A DNA stretch of 64,000 nt, taken from assembly GCF_001429395.1 (NCBI RefSeq), contig NZ_LMJT01000042.1, forward strand, positions 18,914 to 82,913, in the 5' to 3' direction. Both the position numbers and the translations under genes were made by a program. Source of the stretch: Allobosea sp. Root381 (lineage in GTDB: Bacteria > Pseudomonadota > Alphaproteobacteria > Rhizobiales > Beijerinckiaceae). The notes under the pieces are model-generated. The model was not told the DNA's origin. It searched no databases and saw only the letters and a program-made list of their open reading frames with translations. Of this stretch, positions 8,516-17,386 are shown piece after piece (positions within the stretch are counted from its first letter, which is position 1; every line of letters starts with the position of its first letter).

Positions 8516-9877
8516 TCAGCCCGGCAGCGTGTTCTTGTAGATCCGGCCGTCCTTCATGATGACCACGAAATTTTTCCGCGGATCGGCGACGAGGCCGAGG
8601 TTCTCCAACGGGTTGCCGTCGACCAACAGCAGGTCGGCCAGCGCATTCGGCGCGACGACGCCGAGCTTCCCCGGATAGGGATTGCGCAGGCCCGACAGCT
8701 CCAGCAGCTTGGCATTGTTGCTCGTCGCCATGGTCAGCGCCTCGGTCGGCGTGAACCAGCGAGCGAGCTTGGCCAGCAGCTCCCCGTGCCGCGTCGCGAG
8801 CTGCGGCGAAAACAGGATGTCAGTCCCGAAGGCGAGCTTGAGCTTGTGCTTCTTCGCCAACTCGAAGGTCTTCTCCGTGCCGGCGAAGACGGCATAGGCC
8901 TTCTCCCGTTCGAAGGAGCCGCGCGGAAAGGCATCGGCCATCTCGTCGGGGAAGGCCTGCGTGCTGAGCCAGACGTCCTTTTCAGCCATCAGCTTCGCCG
9001 TCGCCTCGTCCATCAGATGGCCGTGCTCGATACATTTCACGCCGACGCCGATGGCGCGCGCGATCGCCGCCGAGGTGTAGGCGTGGACCGTGACATAGGT
9101 GCCCCAATTCTCGGCGGCCTCGACCGCGGCGCGCAGCTCCTCGGCAGTGAAGGTCGAGACGTCGAGCGGGCTGAAGGGCGAGGCGACGCCGCCGCCCGCG
9201 GTCAGCTTGATCTGGGAGGCACCCTGCATCAGCTGCTCGCGGACGCGCATGCGAACCTCGTCGGGGCTGTCGGCGACCATGCTTCCGCCGACCTCCTCCA
9301 TTCGCGACAGCGTGCCCGGCTTTCGGGGCAGATCCGTCAGCTGGCGGAAATCGCCGTGCCCGCTCGTCACCGTGATGACGGCGCCGGACGGGTAGATACG
9401 GGGACCGGGCACCACGCCGCCATCGATGGCCTGCTTGAGGCCGAAGGATGGGCCACCCATGTCGCGGACCGTGGTGAAGCCGCGCATCAGGGTGTCGGTC
9501 GCCTCGGCGCCGGCCGTCAGATAGTTGAAGCCGAGATTGCCGAAGAGCGACTGGGCCGGCGTCGAGCGCACCAGCATCGCATGCCAGTGCATGTCCATCA
9601 GGCCCGGCATCAAGGTCCGGCCGCCGCCCGCAATGACGGTTGTGCCGGGCTCGGCGGCGATCGGCGTCGTCGAGATGCGCTCGATCAAATTGCCGCGGAC
9701 CAGCACCTGCGAGGACACAGAGAGCGGGCTCCCGGTGCCGTCAAAGATGCGCACGTCCTGGAACAGCGTTGCGCCGCCCCCTGCCGCCCCGCTGGGCTGC
9801 GCGCGGACGGATGATGCAAACCCCGCGGCCAGGGCCGGCAGCGCCGCGACGAAGCCGCGTCTCGACAGATGCGCCAT
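8516..9877 (-). CDS. Exported metal-dependent amidohydrolase (imidazolonepropionase-like)
   Basis: This 453-residue member of the amidohydrolase superfamily hydrolyses C-N bonds in an unidentified substrate. The N-terminus has a twin-arginine-like SRRGF followed by a hydrophobic run and an Ala-x-Ala cleavage site near residue 27, so it is predicted to be periplasmic. Metal ligands are visible as HWH (His97, His99), a Lys in IKLTAGGG, His in VTVHAY and IEHGH, and Asp in AFGTD. An AGGAG-like GGGAGA lies eight bases before the ATG. It is convergent with tlpA and divergent from the carbamoyltransferase gene across 178 bases, so it is probably a single-gene unit. Family confidence is high; substrate is unknown. 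Confidence 0.85.
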   Translation of the reverse strand: MAHLSRRGFVAALPALAAGFASSVRAQPSGAAGGGATLFQDVRIFDGTGSPLSVSSQVLVRGNLIERISTTPIAAEPGTTVIAGGGRTLMPGLMDMHWHAMLVRSTPAQSLFGNLGFNYLTAGAEATDTLMRGFTTVRDMGGPSFGLKQAIDGGVVPGPRIYPSGAVITVTSGHGDFRQLTDLPRKPGTLSRMEEVGGSMVADSPDEVRMRVREQLMQGASQIKLTAGGGVASPFSPLDVSTFTAEELRAAVEAAENWGTYVTVHAYTSAAIARAIGVGVKCIEHGHLMDEATAKLMAEKDVWLSTQAFPDEMADAFPRGSFEREKAYAVFAGTEKTFELAKKHKLKLAFGTDILFSPQLATRHGELLAKLARWFTPTEALTMATSNNAKLLELSGLRNPYPGKLGVVAPNALADLLLVDGNPLENLGLVADPRKNFVVIMKDGRIYKNTLPG

Positions 9878-10055
9878 GCTGATGTCTCCCGAAACCTCGC
9901 TGGTGGAACGCCGAGAATGGCACGTTCAAGCAGTAGAGGAGTAGCGCCGGGGCGCAAGCCGGGTCGGCTTCTGGCCGCTCTGCGGTGAGTTCAGGCAGCC
10001 AGGTTGTTCGGACCGGACCTCGCGCTTGCCGCGATCTCGTCCTAGGCTGCCCGGC

Positions 10056-11786
10056 ATGACCTACACGATAGGACTTGCCACCACCTTCCACGACCCCGCC
10101 CTCGCCATCATCGATCCCGATGGCACCGTGCTGTTCGCCGAGGCGACCGAGCGGTTCCTGCAGTACAAGCGCGCTCCGAACTGCGAGCCGGACCCGCCGC
10201 CGCGGGTCGAGGCTCTGTTCAGGCGCTACATTCCCTCGGGTGCCGAGGTCCGAATCGCGACAAGCTGGGGCGAAGAGTTCACCGGCTTCCTCGACCAGAT
10301 GGGCCGCGCCGGCTCTTTCACGCTCGACGCGCTGCGCAAGCTCTCGCCCGAGCTCAATCGCTCGCTCGTTCCCGAGCGCACCGAGCGCGCGCTGATCGCC
10401 TCCCTGCACCAGAACCAGCAGCGCGCCGGCATCGGCACGCTGCTCGGCCTCGACCGCGCCTTCGGCCGGGCGAACGTCACCGGCCTGAAGCGCCATGGCC
10501 ATCATCTCAGCCATGCAGCCTATGCCTGCTGGTCCTCGCCCTTCGACAACGCCGCCTGCCTCGTCGTCGACGGCATGGGCGAGACCGGCGCCTCGGCGAT
10601 CTTTGCGCTGGAGGATGGCCGCCTCCGCGAGGTCAGGCGCCATCGCGGCCGCGAATCGATCGGCTTCTATTTCGGGCTGGTCACCGATCTCGCCGGTTTC
10701 GACCAGGCCAAGGGCGAGGAATGGAAGATCATGGGGCTCGCGCCCTACGGCCATGCCGACGCGCGGCTGCTGGCGCTGCTGCGCCGGCTCTACCGGATCG
10801 AAGGCCACAAGCTGAGCTTCGCCGCGGTCGAGACGGTGCGCGAGGTCGCCGCCGAGATCCTGGCGCTGCGCCCGGCAAAAGCGCTGGACCAGGGCTGGGC
10901 CGATCTCGCCCGCTGCGGGCAGGATGTCTTCGCGGAGATGATGGAGGCGCTGCTGTCAGAGACCGCCGCCCTCGTCCCGTCCGAAAACCTCGTTCTCGCC
11001 GGTGGCTGCGCGCTGAACTCGTCCTTCAACGGCAGGATCGTCGGCCGCCACGGCTTCCGCGAGGTCTTCGTGCCCTCGGCCCCGGCTGATGACGGCAACG
11101 CCATCGGCGCCGCCTGGCTCAGCCATGCCGAGGCCAATCCCGGCTGGCGCGCACCGAAGGGACCACTGTCGCCCTATCTCGGCTCGAGCGTATCGACAGA
11201 AGCCTTCGAGCGCATGCAGGCATGGGAACCGCGCCTGCGCCGCCTGCCTCCCGAGGAGATCGCCGCGACGGCGGCGCGCCTGCTGACGGAGGGCAAGCTC
11301 ATCGGCTGGGTTCACGGCCGCGCCGAATTCGGCCCGCGCGCACTCGGCAACCGCTCGATCCTCGCCGATCCCCGGCCGGCAGACGCCAAGGACATCCTCA
11401 ATGCCAAGGTGAAATATCGCGAAGCCTTCCGCCCCTTCGCGCCGTCGATCCTGGCCGAGCACGGCCCCGCCTGGTTCGAGGATTATCAGGATGCCCCCTA
11501 TATGGAGCGCACCCTGGTCTGGAAGGAGGCGGTGCGCCGCCATGTCCCCGCCGTCGTCCACGAGGACGGCACCGGCCGGCTCCAGAGCGTCACGGCCGAG
11601 CGCAACCCGCGCTATCACGAGCTGATTTCCGCCTTTCACGCGCTGACGGGCGTCCCGGTCGTCCTCAACACCTCCTTCAACATCATGGGCAAGCCGATCC
11701 TGCACACGGCCGAGGACGCGATCCTGATGTTCTACACCAGCGGGCTCGATGCGCTCGTGGTCGAGGACTGGCTTCTGGTGAAGTGA
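10056..11786 (+). CDS. Carbamoyltransferase of the NodU/CmcH family
   Basis: This 576-residue enzyme transfers a carbamoyl group from carbamoyl phosphate through a carbamoyl-adenylate, as in NodU (Nod factor), CmcH (cephamycin) and TobZ. The N-terminal Kae1-like domain starts ITIGLATTFHDPALA-like and includes the metal-binding HHLSHAAYA. The C-terminal domain has GRAEFGPRALGNRSILADPR and KYREAFRPFAPSIL. I chose the ATG at MTYTIGL, since the in-frame ATG ten codons earlier adds nothing family-like. No antibiotic or nodulation genes adjoin it, so the acceptor is unknown; a sugar or surface glycan is a guess. It may be followed by the exported-protein gene about 180 bases downstream. Confidence 0.88.
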   Translation: MTYTIGLATTFHDPALAIIDPDGTVLFAEATERFLQYKRAPNCEPDPPPRVEALFRRYIPSGAEVRIATSWGEEFTGFLDQMGRAGSFTLDALRKLSPELNRSLVPERTERALIASLHQNQQRAGIGTLLGLDRAFGRANVTGLKRHGHHLSHAAYACWSSPFDNAACLVVDGMGETGASAIFALEDGRLREVRRHRGRESIGFYFGLVTDLAGFDQAKGEEWKIMGLAPYGHADARLLALLRRLYRIEGHKLSFAAVETVREVAAEILALRPAKALDQGWADLARCGQDVFAEMMEALLSETAALVPSENLVLAGGCALNSSFNGRIVGRHGFREVFVPSAPADDGNAIGAAWLSHAEANPGWRAPKGPLSPYLGSSVSTEAFERMQAWEPRLRRLPPEEIAATAARLLTEGKLIGWVHGRAEFGPRALGNRSILADPRPADAKDILNAKVKYREAFRPFAPSILAEHGPAWFEDYQDAPYMERTLVWKEAVRRHVPAVVHEDGTGRLQSVTAERNPRYHELISAFHALTGVPVVLNTSFNIMGKPILHTAEDAILMFYTSGLDALVVEDWLLVK

Positions 11787-11968
11787 CCGACTGCCTCTGA
11801 TTGATCCGATGCGGCGACAAGACAGAGATCACCGGCGTCGGATCGGAGGCGCGCTGATCCAACGTCACATTCCAGCCAATGGCCCTGCCTAGCCTGCGCG
11901 CACCGGCGGCCGCGAACCAAACGCCTCCGCAGCCGTTATCCGCCCGAGCCGGAGCAGGAGATGAGAGC

Positions 11969-12928
11969 TTGACGAACGTCCGACCGACCCGCCGCAGCGT
12001 CCACGTCCTCGGAGCAGCGCTTCTCGCCTCTTGGGCCCTGCCGGCGCTGGCGCAGGAGCGCCTCGCCATCCCGGGCACCACCGTCTCGCTCGTGCCGCCC
12101 AAGGGCTTCACGACGGCGAGCGGCTTCGCCGGCCTGCAGAACCCGCAGACCAAGGCGTCGATCCTCGTCGCCGAGTTGCCGGCCGAGGCGCATCCGGCGC
12201 TAACCCAGCTTTTCGCCTCGCTGGAGACGGCCAAGGTCAATTTCGCCAAGCAGAATGTCGACGTCGCCTCGCGCAAGGAGCTCGATACCAACGCGGGCAA
12301 GATCCCGCTGCTGGTCGGCACGCAGAACTCGGGCGGGCAGAGCTTCGCCAAATGGGTCGCGCTCTTCAAGGGCGGCAAGACCGTGATGATCACCGTGCAG
12401 TCACCGCAGGATGCCGGGCTGTCCGCGACCGACGTCGAGTCGATGCTGCGCTCGGTCTCGCTCGGCGCCGAGCCGAGTCTGGAGGAGAAGCTCGGCGCCC
12501 TGCCCTTCGCCATCGCCACCGCCGAACCGTTCCGGATCGTCGACACGATCGGCGGTGCCGGCGTGCTGATGACCTCCGGCCCGCTCAATGCCGACCCCTC
12601 CGGCACCCAGCCGCTGATCATCGTCGCGTCCCAGCTTTCCGGCGCCAGCGGCGCCAAGCTCGATGCACTGTCGGAGACGTTGCTCAAGCAGACCCGCGGT
12701 TTCTCCACCGCGAAGATCGCCCGGCGGGAAGCAACCCGCTTCGCCGCCACCGACGGCTATCTGCTGGCCGGCGAGGATGGCGAAGGCAAGCGCTTCGAGC
12801 AGCATCTCGCCCTCGGCCCGGACGGGCGCTTCGTGCGGTTGATCGCGATCTCGCCGAGCGCCGCTTTCGACACGCTGAAGCCGGCGATCGACCGTGTCGC
12901 CGGCTCGATCGCATTCAGGGGGAAGTAG
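11969..12928 (+). CDS. Exported protein of unknown function (TTG start)
   Basis: I do not recognise a family. Starting at TTG, with AGGAG eight bases upstream, gives a 319-residue protein whose basic N-terminus, hydrophobic core VLGAALLASWALPALA and AQ cleavage site form a convincing signal peptide. Earlier in-frame starts would bury it. The mature part falls into two similarly sized halves: one starts IPGTTVSLVPPKGF, and the other contains FRIVDTIGGAGVLMT, with low cysteine and many short beta-prone stretches. It is probably periplasmic. It ends at a strong terminator shared with the convergent grxD gene. The start choice is inferred, not proven. Confidence 0.7.
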   Translation: MTNVRPTRRSVHVLGAALLASWALPALAQERLAIPGTTVSLVPPKGFTTASGFAGLQNPQTKASILVAELPAEAHPALTQLFASLETAKVNFAKQNVDVASRKELDTNAGKIPLLVGTQNSGGQSFAKWVALFKGGKTVMITVQSPQDAGLSATDVESMLRSVSLGAEPSLEEKLGALPFAIATAEPFRIVDTIGGAGVLMTSGPLNADPSGTQPLIIVASQLSGASGAKLDALSETLLKQTRGFSTAKIARREATRFAATDGYLLAGEDGEGKRFEQHLALGPDGRFVRLIAISPSAAFDTLKPAIDRVAGSIAFRGK

Positions 12929-12963
12929 CGCCGGATCGCACGGGTTCGAGCCAATGCACCATG

Positions 12964-13002
12964 CGAAAGGCCCGCGCCACCATCGGTGACGCGGGCCTTT
13001 CG
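12964..13002. terminator. Strong bidirectional hairpin terminator
   Basis: CGAAAGGCCCGCG and CGCGGGCCTTTCG form a perfect 13-bp stem with a 13-base loop. The stem itself supplies a short T run on each strand. It lies between the convergent exported-protein gene and grxD. Confidence 0.85.
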
Positions 13003-13025
13003 TGAAATCGACCGGAATGAGCCGC

Positions 13026-13364
13026 TCAGCTTGCCTGCTTGACCGCGATGCCCTTCTCCTCGAAGAGCGCCTGCAGCTCGCCGGCCTGGAACATCTCGCG
13101 AGCGATGTCGCAGCCGCCGACGAACTCTCCCTTGACGTAAAGCTGCGGGATCGTCGGCCAGTTGGAATACGCCTTGATGCCCTCGCGGATCTCCTGATCC
13201 TCCAGCACGTTGACGCCCGTGAAGGGCACCCCGACATAGGAGAGGATCTGCACGACCTGGCCGGAGAAGCCGCACATCGGGAATTGCGGCGTGCCCTTCA
13301 TGAAGAGCACGACGTCATGGGCCTTCACTTCCGCTTCGATGCGGGCATTGACATCGGACATCAT
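13026..13364 (-). CDS. grxD: Grx4-type monothiol glutaredoxin
   Basis: This 112-residue monothiol glutaredoxin carries or transfers [2Fe-2S] clusters in the cytosol and works with BolA proteins. The CGFS active site is seen in PMCGFSGQVVQIL, preceded by VVLFMKGTPQFP, with the glutathione-binding WPTIPQLYVKGEFVGGCDI further on. Two adjacent ATG codons could serve as start, with GGAGACAG just upstream. It lies 43 bases downstream of bolA, which itself follows purL, so the three probably form one transcript. Grx4-BolA pairing is well known and fits a role in iron-sulfur handling. Confidence 0.95.
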   Translation of the reverse strand: MMSDVNARIEAEVKAHDVVLFMKGTPQFPMCGFSGQVVQILSYVGVPFTGVNVLEDQEIREGIKAYSNWPTIPQLYVKGEFVGGCDIAREMFQAGELQALFEEKGIAVKQAS

Positions 13365-13407
13365 CTGTCTCCTGGAGCGGGTTCAAGGCCCACCGGATGG
13401 TTTCGTT

Positions 13408-13644
13408 CTAATCTTGGGGAACCGACGTCGTCAGCGCAAGGGCATGCAGGACGCCGCCCATGTTACCTTTCAGCGCAGCATAGACCATCTGGTGCTGCTG
13501 CACCCGGTTCTTGCCCTTGAAGGCGGCCGAGACCACCGTCGCGGCATAATGATCGCCGTCGCCGGCCAGATCCTTGATCTCGACCGCCGCATCCGGCAGC
13601 GCCGCCTTGATCATGCGCTCGATCTCATGCGCGTCCATCGCCAT
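13408..13644 (-). CDS. BolA family protein
   Basis: This small 78-residue BolA-fold protein has the class II KH-like topology. The conserved region includes DGDHYAATVVSAAFKGKNRVQQHQMVYAAL, with the invariant His of the HQMVY block that helps bind the Grx4 [2Fe-2S] cluster. The start ATG has GAGGAG nine bases upstream. It is sandwiched between purL (11 bases upstream) and grxD, which supports a BolA-Grx4 complex in iron-sulfur delivery. Whether it equals E. coli BolA or IbaG (YrbA) cannot be settled by reading; the length favours the IbaG-like short form. Confidence 0.93.
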   Translation of the reverse strand: MAMDAHEIERMIKAALPDAAVEIKDLAGDGDHYAATVVSAAFKGKNRVQQHQMVYAALKGNMGGVLHALALTTSVPQD

Positions 13645-13655
13645 GGCAAATCTCC

Positions 13656-15866
13656 TCAGGCGGCCTTGCCGGCCATATAGGCGGGCAGCCAGCTGTCATG
13701 GGCCTGGCGCAGATCGGCGAGCGGGATCGCGGCCTCGCCCGGCAACGTCAGGGAACCGGGCGCCGTGCTGCCGAGCAGCAGGGCCGGCACGCCGGCTGCC
13801 TTCGCCTCGGACAGGATGGCCTCGGCCACGGCCGCAGGAGCCGTCACCAGATAACGCGCCTGATCCTCGCCGAAGAGCGCGGCATGGGCCGGGCCGGCCG
13901 GCAGGTGCTCGATCACCGCTCCGACGCCGCCCGCCATCGCCATTTCGGCCAATGCGACGCCGAGCCCACCATCCGACAGGTCGTGGCAGGCCGTGACCCG
14001 CTGAGCCGTGATCAGCCCCCGCACGAAATCGCCATTGCGGCGCTCGACCGAAAGATCGACCGGCGGCGGAGCGCCCTCCTCGCGGCCACAGATGGTAGCG
14101 AGATAGGCCGACTGGCCGAGCCAGCCTTCCGTGGCGCCGATCAGGACGATGCTCTCGCCCTCGGCCTTGAAGGCGATGGTCGCATGCTTCGTCACGTCCG
14201 CCAGCACGCCGACGCCGCCGATGGTCGGTGTCGGCAGGATCGAGACGCCGTTGGTCTCGTTGTAGAGCGAGACGTTGCCGGAGACGACCGGGAAGTCGAG
14301 CGCCTTGCAGGCTTCGCCGATGCCGCGCACGCAGCCGACCAGCTGGCCCATCACCTCGGGCCGCTCCGGATTGCCGAAGTTGAGGTTGTCGGTGATCGCG
14401 AGCGGCGTAGCCCCGGTCGCGGTCAGGTTGCGCCAGGCTTCCGCCACCGCCTGCTTGCCACCTTCGAACGGGTCGGCCTCGCAATAGCGCGGCGTCACGT
14501 CGGCGGTCATCGCCAGCCCCTTCGGACCATCCTCGATCCGGATCAGCCCGGCGTCGCCGCCCGGCGTCACCACCGAGTTGCCGAGGATCAGCGTGTCGTA
14601 CTGCTCCCAGATCCAGCGCTTCGACGAGAGATCGGGCGAGCCGATCAGCTTCAGCAGCGCCTGCGTGCTGGTCAGCGACGCCTCGACGCTCTCCGGCGCG
14701 ATGCGCTGCTGCGGCGGCGTCTCGATCCAGGGCCGGTCATATTCCGGAGCCTCGTCGCCGAGCTCCTTGATCGGCAGGTCGGCCATGGTCTCGCCCTTGT
14801 GCTTCACGACGAAGCGCAGATTGTCGGTGGTATGGCCGACGACGGCGAAATCCAGCCCCCACTTCTTGAAGATCGCCTCGGCCGGCTCCTCATGACCCGG
14901 CTTGATCACCATGAGCATGCGCTCCTGGCTCTCCGAGAGCATCATCTCATAGGCGCTCATGCCGGCCTCGCGGCAGGGCACGGCATCGAGGTTGAGCTCG
15001 ACGCCGAGATCGCCCTTGGCGCCCATCTCGACGGCCGAGCAGGTCAGGCCGGCCGCGCCCATGTCCTGGATCGCGTCGACATGGCCGGCGGCCATGATCT
15101 CGAGGCAGGCTTCCAGCAGGAGCTTCTCGGCGAAGGGATCGCCGACCTGCACGGTCGGGCGCTTCTCCTCGGCGCCCTCGCCGAAGGCGGCCGAGGCCAT
15201 GGTCGCGCCATGGATGCCGTCGCGGCCGGTCTTGGATCCCAGGTAGACGATCGCCTTCCCGACGCCGGACGCCTTGGCGTAGAAGATCTCGTCCGCCCGG
15301 GCGATGCCGACCGCCATGGCGTTGACCAGGATGTTGCCGTCATAGCGGCTGTGGAAGCCGGTAGCGCCGCCGACATTCGGCACGCCGAAGGAATTGCCGT
15401 AGCCGCCGATGCCGGCGACGACGCCGGAGACGAGGTGGCGGGTCTTCGGATGATCGGGCGAGCCGAAGCGCAGCGCGTCGAGCACCGCGATCGGCCGCGC
15501 GCCCATGGTGAAGACGTCGCGCAGGATGCCGCCGACACCCGTCGTCGCGCCCTGATAGGGCTCGATGAAGGACGGATGGTTGTGGCTTTCCATCTTGAAG
15601 ACGATGGCGAGCCCATCGCCGATATCGATGACGCCGGCATTCTCGCCCGGGCCCTGGATCACCCAGGGCGCCTTGGTCGGCAGCGTCTTCAGATGGATCT
15701 TCGAGGATTTGTACGAGCAGTGCTCGTTCCACATCGCCGAGACGATGCCGAGCTCGGTGATGGTCGGCTCGCGCCCGATCAGGTGCAGGAAGCGCTGATA
15801 CTCGTCCGGCTTCAAGCCATGCTCGGCGACGAGCTGCGGGGTGATCTTGATGTCGTTCGAAATCAC
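13656..15866 (-). CDS. purL: Phosphoribosylformylglycinamidine synthase subunit PurL
   Basis: This is the 736-residue synthetase subunit of FGAM synthase, which converts FGAR, ATP and glutamine-derived ammonia to FGAM in purine synthesis. The length is that of the small PurL that works with PurQ and PurS, not the 1300-residue fused form. Hallmarks are WNEHCSYKSSK, FKMESHNHPS, LSESQERM, the paired AIR-synthase-like halves and the C-terminal SDGGLGVALAEMA. I use the GTG that gives MISNDIKITPQLVAEHGLKP, because upstream in-frame codons have no family character. purS and purQ are not in view on this strand just upstream; a thioesterase gene comes next. Confidence 0.96.
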   Translation of the reverse strand: MISNDIKITPQLVAEHGLKPDEYQRFLHLIGREPTITELGIVSAMWNEHCSYKSSKIHLKTLPTKAPWVIQGPGENAGVIDIGDGLAIVFKMESHNHPSFIEPYQGATTGVGGILRDVFTMGARPIAVLDALRFGSPDHPKTRHLVSGVVAGIGGYGNSFGVPNVGGATGFHSRYDGNILVNAMAVGIARADEIFYAKASGVGKAIVYLGSKTGRDGIHGATMASAAFGEGAEEKRPTVQVGDPFAEKLLLEACLEIMAAGHVDAIQDMGAAGLTCSAVEMGAKGDLGVELNLDAVPCREAGMSAYEMMLSESQERMLMVIKPGHEEPAEAIFKKWGLDFAVVGHTTDNLRFVVKHKGETMADLPIKELGDEAPEYDRPWIETPPQQRIAPESVEASLTSTQALLKLIGSPDLSSKRWIWEQYDTLILGNSVVTPGGDAGLIRIEDGPKGLAMTADVTPRYCEADPFEGGKQAVAEAWRNLTATGATPLAITDNLNFGNPERPEVMGQLVGCVRGIGEACKALDFPVVSGNVSLYNETNGVSILPTPTIGGVGVLADVTKHATIAFKAEGESIVLIGATEGWLGQSAYLATICGREEGAPPPVDLSVERRNGDFVRGLITAQRVTACHDLSDGGLGVALAEMAMAGGVGAVIEHLPAGPAHAALFGEDQARYLVTAPAAVAEAILSEAKAAGVPALLLGSTAPGSLTLPGEAAIPLADLRQAHDSWLPAYMAGKAA

Positions 15867-16016
15867 GGGTTCAGGGTTCCTGGCGGTCCGGCAAAGGGTT
15901 GGCAGGGGCATAGCCTGCCTCACGCCGCGAGACAACGCATTCCGGCACCACAACGCCCTTAGCGGGCCGCGTCAGCGACGATCGCGCTCGGAGGGCGCCC
16001 CGGCCGACCAGCGCGT

Positions 16017-16469
16017 TCAAGCAGGTCTGTTCGACCCCGCAAGGTTCCGGAGCGCGTCACGCAGATCGGCAGGGATCGGCACCGGGCGCTGCGTGGCGCG
16101 GTCGACATAGACATGCGTGAAATGGCCCTGCGCCGCCGCCCGCTCGCCGCCTTCGCGGAAAATCCCGATCCGATAGGTCACCGAGCTGTTGCCCAGGCGC
16201 TCGATCCCGAGCCCGACCTCGACCGTCTCGGGAAAGGCCACGCTCTCGAAATAGCTGCAACTCGTCTCGACCACGAGGCCGACGACCGCGCTCCCGGCGA
16301 TATCGAGGAAGCCGCCCTCGACCAGCCAGGCATTCACGGCCGTGTCGAACCAGGCGTAGTAGACGACATTGTTGACATGGCCATAGGCATCGTTGTCCGC
16401 CCAGCGCGTCGGGATGGCGCGAAACAGGCGGAAGGCGGCGCGCCCGAGCCGCTCTCGTTTCTCGCTCAC
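16017..16469 (-). CDS. Acyl-CoA thioesterase, hot-dog fold (4HBT family)
   Basis: This 150-residue single hot-dog domain hydrolyses an acyl-CoA or related thioester. The 4HBT signature is RWADNDAYGHVNNVVYYAWFDTAVN, with the Asp/His of the N-terminal helix expected in the active site. The start is GTG, giving VSEKRERLG, with GGGGAAC upstream. The gene begins only 13 bases after the methyltransferase stop, so the two are probably co-transcribed downstream of galU. The natural substrate is not evident from the sequence. Confidence 0.88.
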   Translation of the reverse strand: MSEKRERLGRAAFRLFRAIPTRWADNDAYGHVNNVVYYAWFDTAVNAWLVEGGFLDIAGSAVVGLVVETSCSYFESVAFPETVEVGLGIERLGNSSVTYRIGIFREGGERAAAQGHFTHVYVDRATQRPVPIPADLRDALRNLAGSNRPA

Positions 16470-16482
16470 GCCGTTCCCCGTC

Positions 16483-17364
16483 TCACTGTCCCGGCTTCTC
16501 GCCCGTCTTGATCTCGGGCACGCCGAGCGCATCCGCCAGCCGCGCCTTGGCGGAGCCCGGCCGCAGTGGCTTCTGTTGGCTCTCATGCGGCGCCCAGCCC
16601 GAGAGCCAGACGATCTCGAAGGTCGCCCTGAGCCGCCCGTCCGGATCGGCGTAGCGCTCGGCGTAGAGCGCCGCCGCCCGCATCAGCGTATCGCGGCGCA
16701 GGCCGGAGCTGCGGCGGGCGATAAGCGCATTGCCCCAGCCCATCGCCCGCAGGTCGCGCAGCAGCCCGAACATGTCACGGTAGCGCACGGTCACGACCTC
16801 GCTGTCGACGACGGGCAGCGCGAAGCCGGCTCGCTGCAGCAGGCTGCCGACATCGCGCAGATCGGCGAAGGGCGCGATCCGCGGGCTGGCCCCGCCCGAG
16901 GTCTCGGCCTCCGCTTCCAGAAGCGTCTGGCGCAGCTCCTGCAACGAGCGACCGCCGACCAGGCAGCCGATGAACAGCCCGTCGGGACGTAAGGCCCGTC
17001 GAATCTGGATCAGCGTCCCCGGCAAATCGTTGACGCCCTGCAACGCCAACAGCGACACGGCGAGGTCGAGCGATTCCGGCGCCAGCGGGAGATGTTCGAG
17101 ATCACCGACGAGATCGGCCGCCCCGCCCGCCGCCTCCGCCATGCGCAGAAGCGCATCGGCTTTCGCGCGCAGCACCGGCGCAGCCAGCGGCAGCGGCGTG
17201 CCGAGGTCGGCCGCAACTGCAAAGCGCCGAAGCACGGCAGAAAGCCGCTCCTCCAGATCGTACGCCGCACGCGCCAGCAGGAAGTCGGGATAACCGCCGG
17301 CGAGCGCGCGGCTGAGCCGCGCGCGGCCGAGTGCCCGGTCGAAGACGATGCTCGGTTCGCTCAT
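16483..17364 (-). CDS. SAM-dependent methyltransferase-fold protein, NDUFAF5/BioC-like
   Basis: This 293-residue class I methyltransferase-fold protein opens with VFDRALGRARLSRAL, a start typical of NDUFAF5-type proteins. In mitochondria these help assemble complex I by hydroxylating an arginine of NDUFS7; BioC methylates malonyl-ACP. Here the usual glycine-rich SAM loop is not easily seen, but the hydrophobic LDLAVSLLALQGVNDLPG and LRPDGLFIGCLVGGRSL blocks match the NDUFAF5 branch. It sits 22 bases after galU and 13 before the thioesterase. The NDUFAF5 branch is my preferred call; biotin synthesis is less likely. Confidence 0.78.
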   Translation of the reverse strand: MSEPSIVFDRALGRARLSRALAGGYPDFLLARAAYDLEERLSAVLRRFAVAADLGTPLPLAAPVLRAKADALLRMAEAAGGAADLVGDLEHLPLAPESLDLAVSLLALQGVNDLPGTLIQIRRALRPDGLFIGCLVGGRSLQELRQTLLEAEAETSGGASPRIAPFADLRDVGSLLQRAGFALPVVDSEVVTVRYRDMFGLLRDLRAMGWGNALIARRSSGLRRDTLMRAAALYAERYADPDGRLRATFEIVWLSGWAPHESQQKPLRPGSAKARLADALGVPEIKTGEKPGQ

Positions 17365-17386
17365 CTGTGCGACCTTGCAGGCACCG

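Noticed and set aside
11879..11968. Upstream ATG for the unknown exported protein
   Set aside because: It would place thirty mostly polar residues before the signal peptide; TTG with AGGAG at the right distance fits better.
13698..15962. Long open frame antisense to purL
   Set aside because: It is a shadow of purL with no recognisable domain.
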